Shown: piece after piece, positions 1-10,215 of the stretch | How the letters are laid out: every line of letters begins with the position of its first letter | Position numbering within the stretch: position 1 is the stretch's first letter | DNA from: Macrosoma leucophasiata | Lineage: Eukaryota; Arthropoda; Insecta; Lepidoptera; Hedylidae | Assembly: GCA_036365455.1 (NCBI GenBank) | Contig: JAWQUS010000010.1 | Span: 18,834,501 to 18,898,500, forward strand | Reading direction: 5' to 3' | DNA: 64,000 nt | Translations under genes and position numbers: made by a program | Notes under the pieces: model-generated | Told to the model about the DNA's origin: nothing | The model's input: only the letters and a program-made list of their open reading frames with translations | Database searches by the model: none

Positions 1-3
1 GTA

Positions 4-1291
4 ATAGGTTGGGGAAAAAGTCTTTTCGCATTATAGTATGTATGAACTTGTAATAAAATCTCTTTGGCTGTAGTATTTGTATCTGGCTGGTTTTGGTATC
101 ATTGAAAGTTACAATTTTAAAGAACATAATTCCAAATTCAAATTAGGCAAATGTTTGATTTTCATTTGTTTTTCGTACTGTCAAGATGAGTGAATCTAAT
201 GAAGAAATTCGATACATTTTAAAATTTTACTACAAAAAAGGTAAAAATGCAACGCAAGCCGCGAAAAAAATTTGCGATGTTTGTGGACCTAGTGCAGTGT
301 CTGTGAGAGTAGCACAAATTTGGTTTAAGCGTTTTCAATCCGGAAATTTTGATGTCAAAGATGCACCTCGCTCTGTTCGCCCTATTACGGATAAAATGGA
401 TGCCATTTTTGAAAAAGTGGAGCAAGATCGACATATCAGTAGTTACGACGTAGCTGAAGAACTGAGAATTGATCACAAAACAGTTTTGGCGCATTTGAAA
501 AAAGCTGGGTACAAAAATAGCTCGATATTTGGGTACCTCACGAGCTCACTGAAAGAAACCTAATGAACCGTGTACTCATTTGTGATTCTTTATTACGACG
601 TAATGAAACCGAATCATTTTTGAAGAAACTGATAACTGGTGATGAAAAGTGGATCACGTACGATAAGAACGTGCGTAAAAGGTCGTGGTCAAAGGCCGGT
701 CAGGCTTCACAGACTGTAGCGAAACCCGGGTTAACTCGCAATAAGGTGATGTTGTATGTGTGGTGGGATTGGAAGGGCATTATTCATTATGAGCTATTAC
801 CACCAGGCAGGACTATCGATTCTGAACTCTACTGCGAACAACTGATGAGATTAAAGCAAGAAGTTGAGAGAAAGCTGCCGGAATTGATCAACAGAAGCGG
901 TGTTGGTGTGGTGTTTCATCATGATAACGCTAGACCTCACACATCTGTCCACTCAGCAAAAATTAAGAGAGTTTGGCTGGGAGGTGTTAATGCATCCGCC
1001 GTATAGTCCTGACCTTGCACCTTCAGATTTCCACCTGTTTCGGTCTCTTCAGAATTCTTTATGCAATGTTAGGTTAACATCACGAGAGGACTGCCAAATC
1101 CACTTGTCGCGGTATTTTGATGAGAAGTCCCAAATTTTTTATAGCAATGGGATCATGTCCCTACCTACAAGATGGCAAAAGGTTATCGAACAAAATGGTA
1201 CATACATACTTTAGTTAAATTTAAATAAACTATATTAAAAAATGTTTTGAATTATCTTAAAAAATGCGAAGAAACTTTTTCCCCAACCTTA
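4..1291 (+). mobile_element. mariner (Tc1/mariner) DNA transposon, inactive copy
   Basis: Near-perfect terminal inverted repeats of about 28 bp bound the element: the left end reads GGTTGGGGAAAAAGT and the right end is its reverse complement, each running into TTCGCATT. TA dinucleotides flank both ends, as expected for the mariner TA target duplication. The length of about 1.29 kb is normal for mariner. It encloses a transposase reading frame broken by two frameshifts, so it cannot move on its own. The left end lies at the edge of the window, so the exact boundary there is uncertain by a few bases. Confidence 0.93.
186..1214 (+). pseudogene. mariner transposase, two frameshifts
   Basis: The protein belongs to the mariner transposase family, which cuts and pastes the element using a DDE/D catalytic triad. 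Frame 1 (186 to about 515) encodes the N-terminal helix-turn-helix DNA-binding part (residues 1 to about 110). The frame then shifts near 515-520, just before the WVPHEL block. The second frame carries the first catalytic Asp in TGDEKWITY (about 640) and the second in HHDNARPHT (about 920). A second shift near 950-980 moves to a third frame, which holds [13 protein letters not shown] with the third Asp (about 1005-1040), and the frame ends at TAG/TTTAG near 1214. All three catalytic Asp codons survive, so the lesions are indels rather than active-site loss. Spacing between the last two Asp agrees with D34D mariners. Confidence 0.92.
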
Positions 1292-3845
1292 TATAATACC
1301 GTAAAGTATTTAATACCGGTGTAAAATTTGCCATTTCATAAACTGTATAATTTTAAATACTTAAAAAAAAATCAAATTTTCTTAGATGTCTGACTGACAG
1401 AAAGCAAATTTTCATATTTACAACTGTTAAAGCCCTATAAGATTAAAATAAATAGGTACTATAACTGAACACTGAACAATAATGTAGAAATGTCTAGTTT
1501 TTAACGCCGCAATTCCAGTGGTTAAATTTAGGTAAAAATGATATTTATGTTGACAATGTGATCAGAACCAGAGATTGGAGTTACAAACGTCAAGAAATAG
1601 TCGGTACAATAATCAGTTTGAACTGCAATGACAAAACGTAATAAGTGCATAAGAAAACATGCAGTTTTTCCCCAAACACACGATACGATTTATCGTTGCA
1701 GCTAAAACTGTGCAATTCGTAGTGTCTTCTCGAAACGTGTGGTTTATGTACTTATATGTACCGTACGTGCAAAACTTAAATGATACTGAGTGAAGTTTGC
1801 TTGAAACTTTGCAAAGTTTCATGATGACGACACAGACAAGATAGAGAAAGAGTATCAAAGTATCAATGTTGGCCTAGTGAAAGCTAACTTACTTACTGTC
1901 GCATTTTCTCCTTCGCAAACGCTCTTTTATAGGTATCTGCCTTGGAATCGCCTTCTTCGCAGCGACTTATAACTTACTTCACGGAAGCATTTTTGTTTTG
2001 CACGACCAGTATTATTTAATAATAATATAATCTGGATCTATGACTATGTACTTTACTATTTTACCCGCCCATTTAAAGTAGCAATAATTTTCCTATAAAA
2101 AAGTCAAATACATACTTTAATTTCTAATCATATGAACCGGACAGGACAAATGTAAATAAAAACAAAATTGTAAGGACAATTTAGAATGTATCATAATTGC
2201 AAATAAATAATAGTCATTCAAAATGCATGTAGTGTTTCATGAATTGTCTCATTATTCATATAACATGTATATGTTCAAAATAAAAAAGGATGTGCACGAA
2301 TTGTATTTATTTTTTCCTTTATTTGTCACGGAGATAAATCTGTAGGTACTACATTTTTTATCTAACAACTCAACTATAGCTATGATGACTGAATTAGAAA
2401 GAAAAGAAAGAAATTCTTCGATCATATTTACAAATTCGAATTTGAATGAAGAATAATAGTTAGGGCAGAGCAGCTTGTGGCGAGCTGTTAGTGAGTAGTG
2501 ACACCACCATCTACCATTACCTTGAGAGCCTCGGAGAGAACTAAGTTCTTTTTGTAGAAATTTTGTATGCCACAGCCATACACTCGAGGGTGGAAGTGTA
2601 TTATGGCATAAAATAGCTTACCCGCTATTTTACATACCTATAATCCACTCCGAGCTTGAGATTACTCGCTCACCATGGTGAAACCGGTGCCGTACCTCTC
2701 GACATCCCCAGCCACTTACGCTGGCGTTGCCCCCCGTCAACCAACGGGTTAGCTGTTTGGGGCTTGTTGGGCCCACCAAGGAGACACGTGCCTGCCTAAC
2801 GTAGGATTCAATATTTTTTTGCCAAATTAAAAAAAAATGAAAGTTTTAAAATTATGAAAAAAGTAGTATTTTTAACCGATTTCGAAAAAAGAAGGAGGTT
2901 CTCAATTCGTCCGTTTTTTTTTTATACATGTATTTATTCACTAACACTAAATTATAATTAAATTAAATCTAAACTAGATGCAAATTATGTTTTTTTACGA
3001 TTTTATAAATCTTAACCAAAATAGGAACTAAAGTAGACAAATGGCAGCAAGAGCTGCTTGTTTCATAGTTTTAGTTTCATATTTAAAGACGGTTTAAGTT
3101 TCTTTTTAATTATACGGGTCGTACATTACAATTGTATCGTTACACAAGCTAGGTAATGCAACTGGATCACTATGGTCACTGTCTCCAGGACCACCAAAAA
3201 CATATAATTGGTCATTGGTACCTACTGTACCTATGTTGTTTTAAAAACAGGAAAAACGTATAATTTAAAAGAATCTAATTCCAGAAAGCTGTTATCGATC
3301 GTATTTGTTTTGTTTCAATGTTTGTTTATCAGTATGAATTCAGTTACGTATAAGTGTAAAGATAAGACGAAATACATTTTACCCCAAATTACAATTGAGA
3401 TTATAATAACTTAGTTTCTATCGAAATTAACTTCCTAAGAACTACCTACTAAAAAGGGTCAGAGTGTATTTTTAGGTTTCATATTTATCACTTGAAGGCA
3501 TCACGAAGTAGTAATATTTAATTGCATCTGCTACATCCAATTCAAAACGTCTGTAAACGTAACATAAACTTGTACAAGCATTGAAAAAGTTGACGAAAAT
3601 TAAACTTTAGGTATTTTTTTTCTTTTAGTTAATTAACGTTTATAAAATCAAAAAATGTTTATTTATTTATTTACTATCTACTAACACTGCTTGCAAACTG
3701 CGTCAGAAGTTAAAGTAGGTAAAAGCCACTAGTTTACTACTGGGGTCCTGGTTTCAATGCAGCAACCAAAGTTAATATAACCACTAGCAACCAGCTGCGT
3801 TGTGTCATTGTGTCGTCGTGTCGATGCGATGGCAGATGGCAGCAA
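1292..3845. other. no gene seen; AT-rich with one GC-richer repeat patch
   Basis: No reading frame here has a recognisable domain. Most of it is AT-rich sequence with poly-A/T runs. At 2460-2815 the composition changes to a GC-richer, non-coding block with no open frame; it looks like the tail of a retroelement but I cannot assign a family. Around 3715-3760 there is a short piece resembling the tRNA-like head of the SINE family described below (ACTACTGGGGTCCTGG). Confidence 0.5.
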
Positions 3846-3872
3846 CCAAGAAGCTTGAAGGTAAAAATGGAG

Positions 3873-5487
3873 GCTTATCGGCCTGTATGACGAAGCCTGG
3901 TTGCTCGGCTTACCGGGTTTTTTAAACCCGATAACTGTGGCCTCTTTCCACGCGGCTGGAAACTTTTTAACGCTGCGTTGAGTATCGCAGCCAAAAGGGC
4001 AATGAGCAAGGGGGGAAAGTTTCTAACTGTGCGATTGGAAACGCCGTCCGCACCCGGCGCTTTCCGCACTTTTAGACGCTTGATCAGGTCTGACACCTCC
4101 ACGACTGTCACAGGTCTGAGAGGATCATCATTATTTTCGCTATTATCGTTAGCGTTTTCATCGAACTGCGTGTCGGGAATGGGACCGGTTTCGCGCGGAG
4201 GGGTTGGCGGTCTCGCGTTCCTACTTTCGACTTCAGAGTTAATCTTATCTAAATGATCGGCAGCTATCGGCATCGTACTTGGAGAGCATTGAGTCTCGAG
4301 TTCGCTCGCCAGGCATTCGGACTTTTCGAAGTCATCGAAGGCTGGCGGTTGGTTGGGACGAATGAGGGGAGGCATGGATGCCTCGTTGGGAGATTTGAAG
4401 CAGCTGAAAAGCTTCCAATACTCTGTATGAGTGGGATCAAGGTCAGTGAGCTTTTGCTCCCAGCGGCCGTTGGGGCAGAGTAGTAAGCTCTTGTAGTTGC
4501 ATTCCTTTCTCTCACTATCTCCCGTACGTGCTCAGGGATAACGGCGTGACTGGGTACAGTCACGGGTTTTTCCTCTGAACATCCGTCTACGACGGATTGT
4601 ACGTGGTTAGTGAGAGTAAGGATCGCGCTATTGACTTCGTCAGGGGTCTCTATGAGTGAGGGGATCGTATCGAGGTCTTCGGATGTGGTGGTAGCCAACC
4701 TGCGTCTCAATTGAGACCAGTCGGTTACCACTCTCATCGGGATGTCACTATGACCTGTATCAGTGGGGCCGCTATGGGGGATAAATTCTATGATAACAGG
4801 TCTATGGTCAGAGTCTAACTCGTGTAGCACTCGTATAGAATGTAGACGTAAGTTCACATTCTTTACAAGTGCTAGATCGAGTATGTCGGGTCGTCCCATG
4901 TTGTCGTTATAACAATAGTGGGTGGGTTCGAGTGGCACTAGAATGTCTATAGGTGCCCTGTCAAGATAACGTTCTAGAACTGTCCCTCGTGCGTTAGACG
5001 AGTTACAGCTCCACATTATGTGCTTGGCGTTGAGATCTCCTGCCACTATGACGGAGTCGCCAAGCTTAAATAGACGATCTAGGTCGCCTACTAAGAGATC
5101 GCGTTGGGGGGATAGATACGCCGACACTATAGTGATCGGCTGATGACCGGTCATCGCTAATAGGCAAACTGAGACTTCAATGTTCTCCAGGTCGTCGGGG
5201 GAGGGTAGAGGCGTGCAATGCAACGTCCTCTTGTAATATATAAGGGTGCCCCCGAGGGCACCGTCTGTACGATCGTTTCGTATTAACCTATAATTGGCCA
5301 AGCTTGGGTTACGGCGGGCGGGTTTTAAAAATGTCTCCTGGATGAGGAAGACATCAATATTTTTGTCGCGGAGAAATTCTCCCAGCTCATCGCGGAGGCC
5401 TGACATGCCATTGGCGTTAAAAAACCCTATTCTAAGTGAATAGGGTTTTATCCTGCTTGCTAAATTATTTAAAGGCCGTATGGCCAT
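3873..5487 (-). pseudogene. LINE ORF2, apurinic-type endonuclease plus truncated reverse transcriptase
   Basis: From 5487 downward the frame encodes an exonuclease-endonuclease-phosphatase domain: NANGMSGL, the catalytic-site glutamate in IQETFL, AGDLNAKH and the C-terminal SDHRPV motif. This enzyme nicks target DNA for target-primed reverse transcription. After about residue 320 the frame shifts (near 4480), and a second frame (4375 to about 3970) carries the start of the RT domain with RKAPGADGVSN. A further shift near 3970 leads to FPAAWKEATVIGFKKPGK and SYRPIS, where the element is cut. The RT catalytic YXDD region is missing. Jockey clade is my best assignment, from endonuclease and RT motifs together with the PRE_C2HC-type ORF1. 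Confidence 0.88.
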
Positions 5488-5666
5488 TTTGGGTTTACCG
5501 GGGGGTGTTGTTTATCAGCCGGTTGACTTCGGCTGCGGCCAGGACCATTTCTACCATGGCGTTGGGAAGGTGGGGATTGGACTTGAAGTGCAAGTACCTA
5601 TCCAGCAGGGGCTGGAGTTTGCTCATGTCAAACATGAGCGAGAAAGAGAGTACCTCGCTGATGAGG

Positions 5667-7348
5667 TCAAGCGGCGCCTGAGGGGGGCCGGGAGCGGGAG
5701 CCTGATGGGCCATGGGGGAGGGCCTGAGGGGCCTGGGTGGGTTTGCGGCGAGGTGCGGCAGTGGCGGCCAGCGGGGGCCTGATGGGGGTTGGCGCAGGGG
5801 CCGGGGCGGGGGCCGGAGCCGGGACCGGGGCCGGGGCGCTAGCCGGGGCCGGGGCTGGGGCCGGTGTAGGGGCGGCCTGAGGGGCCACCGCGGGTGCCTG
5901 AGCGACCGGGAAGGTCGTGGGCGGCGGGATTACTCCCTTAAGAGGGGGGTAATGAGTGGTACTCATTAGAGAGGGCGGAGGACCGGTCCTCCATGCGGGG
6001 GCCAGGATGGGGTTGGGGGTCCTCTCGAATTGAGGGGCCGCTCTTGGTGGGATTGGGCGACGACCCCTGGATGGGATTCGTACCGCTTTGGGTGCCTCTT
6101 TGCACCCCCTATAGTTGGCGGGATGACATGCCTGCCCACAGAGAATGCAGCTCGGGGGTTCCGTGCATGCAGCCCTGTCTTTTGGGCGCGAGCATTCGGC
6201 CGTTGCATGGTCTTCCAGGCACTTGACGCACCTGGGGCGCATCCTGCACCGACCAGAGGCATGGCCGTATCTCTGGCAGTTATGTCACTGCCCTATATTA
6301 AAGACGCCGTTGGCCTCTTTGGTGTGCTCGAGCACGACTAACACCATGTTTAGGTGGCCGTTTTGTCCCTTATGCCCTCGGTGCATCCTGTGCACCTGCA
6401 GAACTGGGAGGGCTTTTCTTTAAGGTCGGCCATAATTTCCTCGGGAGAGAGGAAGATGGGGATGTTGCGTATTACTACGCGACGACGCTTCTCCTCGGGG
6501 AGGGCGTATGTGAAGTATTGTAGGCCCCTTGCGTCAAAGAGCGCAGTGGCCGTACGGTGGTGGGTGGATGTCTCAAGTTGGATGTGATAACATCCTTCCT
6601 TTGGGTTCCACCTGGTGTGGAAGGGGATGACCCCTTTGACCTTCAGCGATGCTGAGAGGTCGGTCCAGGTGAATTTATCGGACCCAAGGAGTTTGAGTGG
6701 TGGGGGGCGTTTGGCTTTTGGCGCTCCTGGGGCGCTAGCCTGCGAGCTCGCTGAGAGCGTGCTGGCTTGGGTGAGGTGCGCGGGAGATGCGCTACCTTGA
6801 GAGGTGACCGCGGGGGCGGTGGAAGAGGCTGTGACTCTCACAGCTTTGGAGGGAACGGAGGGCTCCTCGGCCTGGGTTTTGCGGGTCTTCCGCTTTCGCT
6901 TGCCTCCTTTGACGAGTGTTTAGTCGTCGGTATCGGAGGCGGACTCTTCGTTGGACGCCTGTCCTACGGACATTGCGTCAGAGTCCGTGGAGCGTTCCAG
7001 GCCGGGAGTGGTAGAGGGGGTGGCGGACTCTGCTTGGTCCGAGGGTTGGGGGGCTGCGGACTGAGATGCGTCCGGGGAACAAGCGGACTCAGTATGGTCC
7101 GGGGTAGAGCGGGCCTGGATGGGCGAGCAAGAGCGCGACTGCGAATGATCGCGTGGGGGATGGCTCGAGCGCGGGGAGCGCGAGCGGGACCTCGGGAGCT
7201 TTGGCGTGTTATTACAAATGGATTCAAGGAATCCATCGGGCAGGGGGTCCGGCAACTCCTGCATAATGCGGGCGAACTTTGAATTTATTTTAGTATTTTT
7301 GAGGAGGATGGCAAAAGCTGCCTCGTACTTTTTTTTCTCCTCAGACAT
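5667..7348 (-). pseudogene. LINE ORF1, Gag-like protein with PRE_C2HC region and zinc knuckles (broken)
   Basis: The frame starts at ATG 7348 and encodes an acidic/Ser-Arg-rich N-terminal part, with an internal TAA near 6920 after DTDD. The same frame then continues through a basic KRKRKTRK patch to a domain at about 6690-6400 that resembles the PRE_C2HC domain of Jockey-group Gag proteins (key stretch GVIPFHTRW and VVIRNIPIFL). A frameshift near 6350-6240 precedes the zinc knuckles: CVKCLEDHATAEC (CX2CX4HX4C) and a second, CILCGQACH. The tail is a long Pro/Ala-rich stretch (about 5690-6000). In the family this protein binds element RNA. One stop and at least one shift make it non-functional. 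Open frames on the opposite strand here are only antisense of this GC-rich sequence. Confidence 0.85.
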
Positions 7349-7690
7349 GATGTCTGGAGAGGAGTCGATCGACGCTAGGGAAAGAAATGGAAATGGTCGC
7401 GCCTGTTTGCGGACTTGGTGGTATTTATCCCTATTTCGACCGAACGCGCACGAAACAAGAGGGTTCGATTAAACGAACACGTTCCCCGGGAAGAATCCAC
7501 AACAAACCCGGGGCAATCGTGTGTTTTGACGCGCCTACACTTACACGCGGGGTATTATCCCTACCTCCCGGGTGGGACAACCCGGGAGTGAGTGAGGTGA
7601 AATTACCTCCTCGCCGGGATAGGCGAGGAGGAAATGGAGACCACACTAGCCATACCTATTTGAAGCAAACCTAAATATAGCTATCTCTCT

Positions 7691-8091
7691 CTCTGGGGGC
7701 AGGCCGTCTCTTTCTAAGTAGGGTGACCATAAAGTTACAATTTTCCTGGGACTAGATCGGTTTTTTTTTAAGATGACAAAATGTTTTTTTTTCGTTTGGC
7801 AAAGAGACAGCTATAGACCATAATGCCATTGATCAAGTAATATTATAATTACAACTGCTCATTTCATAAATCTCTATTGCATTAAATCACCTTCTTACAC
7901 CCGTGCACGCTATCGAATGCTTTATGATAAAAATCCCACAATTTTGACACATAAAACATAAATACACATATATATTTTTATATGTAACGAAGGTGACAAC
8001 ACGCAGCACGGATGTTTAGTGACGACTGTAGCCTATAGACACAACTCAAATTGTCAATGTGAGATATATTATTAATAATATTTGAAACAGT
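7691..8091. other. no gene seen
   Basis: AT-rich sequence between the LINE 5' end and the next ORF. It includes poly-T runs and a TATATATT tract near 7970. Nothing else was recognised. Confidence 0.5.
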
Positions 8092-8430
8092 TTATTGAAT
8101 ACTTTTAATAAGTTGTAAATAAATGATGCAGTAATGTTTATCATGTAATATTGTAACTGTGGTGTTTCTTTCACAAAGTTTCGTAGGAGATATAAATAAA
8201 AAGATAGCAATACCATAGATCACACTAAAAAGAGAGGTCGGCCCCCCAAGAGCAGGATAGAGATATGTAGGTATTTGACTCAAACTTTTGTTTGGAGCGT
8301 GGACTCCATTTTTACCTTCAAGCTTCTTGGCAGCAACGAACAGTTTCGGAGAAGTGACATCTCCGAAGTGATGTCTCACAGCTCGCTGCAGTTGGATGGG
8401 TTTCGAGTCTTGGTCCGGAATACGAACCAA
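8092..8430 (-). CDS. unrecognised open frame without a start codon; gene fragment or exon
   Basis: A 112-codon frame on the minus strand runs from just after an in-frame TAA (8433-8431) to the stop at 8092. It has no methionine codon, so it is an internal/terminal exon or a fragment of a copied gene, not a complete CDS. The middle reads AAKKLEGKNGVHAPNKSL and then PTYLYPALGGP, followed by one hydrophobic stretch (about residues 68-84) that could span a membrane. AATAAA lies just after the stop, which is compatible with an mRNA 3' end or a processed copy. I do not recognise the family; a small single-span mitochondrial protein is a weak guess only. Codons for VAAKKLEGKNG recur, inverted, at the LINE junction (3846-3872). 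Confidence 0.3.
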   Translation of the reverse strand: MVRIPDQDSKPIQLQRAVRHHFGDVTSPKLFVAAKKLEGKNGVHAPNKSLSQIPTYLYPALGGPTSLFSVIYGIAIFLFISPTKLCERNTTVTILHDKHYCIIYLQLIKSIQ

Positions 8431-8607
8431 TTATAAATTATATGTTGCATATTTACATATTGTTGGTCTTATGCTACTTATATGTATAGTTGACTTTTGT
8501 TTTTCAAGAATGAATTCGTTGAAAATTTTCTAATAAGTTAAAAATTGTTTTTATTGTTTTCTGGGTTTGCCCAGTAACTGCGAGTGTAATCGTATTACCA
8601 AAATTTG

Positions 8608-8694
8608 GTAGGTATTTATTTATGTATCATGGGTAACTACAGTGTATGTTACTCATACACTGTAGTTACCCATGATACATAAATAAATACCTAC
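8608..8694. repeat. perfect 41-bp inverted repeat with 5-nt loop
   Basis: The left arm 8608-8648 and right arm 8654-8694 are exact reverse complements, separated by TTACT. The arms start GTAGGTATTTATTTATG. No mismatch is seen over 41 bp, so the duplication is recent or maintained. Confidence 0.95.
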
Positions 8695-8779
8695 AATATT
8701 ATTTTGTGTTACTTACCTGTTCGTTTTATGGGTTCCACAGTACAAAAATAGTATTATAGCTAGTAAAATTATAGCTATT

Positions 8780-9770
8780 CAATTACATTCACGCGTAAAC
8801 ATAATGTAATAAGAATGCCTTACACAATTAGAAATAATCCATTAATTCAACTTAATGAGATCAGGGACTTGGGGGTTATGCTGAATAACAAACTAACGTA
8901 TAATAAACTTTATTCTCAACAGGCATTCTCATAACCATATTGAATATATCACAAAAAAAGCCTATAAAGTATTGGGTTTTGTTATTCGAGCAAGCTCGCA
9001 ATTTTCTAATATTAAAGTCATTAAAATGCTCTACTGCAGCTTCGTGCGTAGCATCCTTGAGTGTTGCTCACAAGTATGGAACCCTCAGTATGACGTTCAT
9101 ATTAACAAAATTGAATTGATTCAGAAAAAAATCCTGAGGTTCTTACAGTATAAATGTAGGCGTTTAGATAACGATTACTATTCCAGATGCAGGAGACAGC
9201 ATATGCTCCCTTTACTTGAAAGACGAAGGATAGCTGATTTATATTTTTTATTAAATCTAACACAAAATAATATCGATTCACCACATCTTCTATAAAAATA
9301 TGTATATGTATATATATATGTATATCGGTACCGAAGAGAACACCTGTAAGACGTCGTTTGTTGCTATGCGTCCCGTGCTATTTGCTATTCTAACTATAGA
9401 AAAAAATATTTCCTCATTAGAATAGGTAATCTTTTAATTGGTTTGGTTGACTGCATCGATATTGACCTCGATATTTTCAACACATCGCCACATAGACTGA
9501 AGGCTCAATTGAGGAGTGATTGGTTGGTTCCCAAATTTTAATCCCATTTTATCTTAATATTAAAATTTATGTTAACTTAAATTCAAAATTGAAGGGTAGG
9601 GTTATTTGATTTAATTGCTATATGTTATTTTGTTGTTGCAAGCAAGTATTACTTCAGCGAACCATATGTGAAAACATCTAAATGGTGCTCTGTTACTTAA
9701 TTATTCTAACTACCTAGCTGTTAAAACTGTTTGTTTTCCTAATACAATAAAATAAAATAAAATAAAAATA
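8780..9770 (+). mobile_element. 3' remnant of a non-LTR retrotransposon (Jockey/CR1 group)
   Basis: Plus-strand frames at 8870-9295 encode the region C-terminal to reverse transcriptase in Jockey/CR1-type elements: IRDLGVMLNNKL, then after a frame break at about 8920, HIEYITKKAYKVLGFV and LYCSFVRSILECCSQVW, KILRFLQYK. The frame ends near 9295. The copy ends in tandem AATAA/AATAAAAT units at about 9746-9770, which fits a LINE 3' tail. The upstream RT and endonuclease are absent (5' truncation). Confidence 0.8.
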
Positions 9771-9957
9771 GATCATGCTTCTACAAGACTTCCTGTTCAT
9801 GCGGAAATGGTTTATTTTTATAGATATGTTTAATTTGGTGTTTAAAGGTAACCTTAACGACGACGAAAAGAAAAAAATTGGGCGATATGTTATCTATCGA
9901 AACTACGTAACAAATAGTTAGTTTAGACTATTTATTAAGTATTATGGTAGGAAATTA

Positions 9958-10215
9958 AAGGCCTCAGTAGTGTAGTGGTAGCAGACCACTACTACGCTGG
10001 TGTCCTGGGTTCAATTCCCGGGTCGGGACTACCAGAGATAATGTTAATCCGTTATCGCTTGTTATATTGGGTTTTTTTAATTTTCTGGCATTTTCACAAT
10101 ACCACGGAGTTTGGTAGATAGTCGCCCGGAGATATCAACAGGCTCGCCATCTGTGACATGGAACAAAACGTAACAGTAAGGGTGTTTGCACTTATGCTTG
10201 AATGTGCATTCTGGG
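9958..10215 (+). mobile_element. tRNA-type SINE, family S
   Basis: The head reads TAGTGTAGTGGTAGCAG (A-box-like) followed by a B-box-like GGGTTCAATTCCCGGGTC, then the body TGGCATTTTC, CAACAGGCTCGCCATC and ACGTAAC. The same order occurs at 18495-18765, 26335-26582 and 52430-52697 (all minus) and partly at 30400-30565. Internal promoter boxes plus repeated dispersed copies support a Pol III SINE derived from a tRNA. Confidence 0.82.

Larger units (their letters stand above)
3873..7690 (-). mobile_element. Jockey-like non-LTR retrotransposon, cut off within the reverse transcriptase
   Basis: Reading on the minus strand from about 7690 there is a GC-rich 5' region, then ORF1 (Gag-like with zinc knuckles) and ORF2 (endonuclease followed by the start of a reverse transcriptase). 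The homology stops at 3873, in the RT 'YRPIS' motif. Most LINE copies lose the 5' end; this one keeps the 5' end and lacks everything after RT motif 2, including the 3' tail, so it was cut by a later event rather than by incomplete reverse transcription. Its GC content is far above that of the flanks. Proline/alanine-coding GC repeats at 5690-5900 are part of ORF1. The 5' boundary is estimated from the change in composition. Confidence 0.88.

Noticed and set aside
5712..7282. Plus-strand GC-rich frames opposite the LINE
   Set aside because: They are antisense of ORF1 and ORF2, which carry clear zinc-knuckle, endonuclease and RT motifs on the minus strand.
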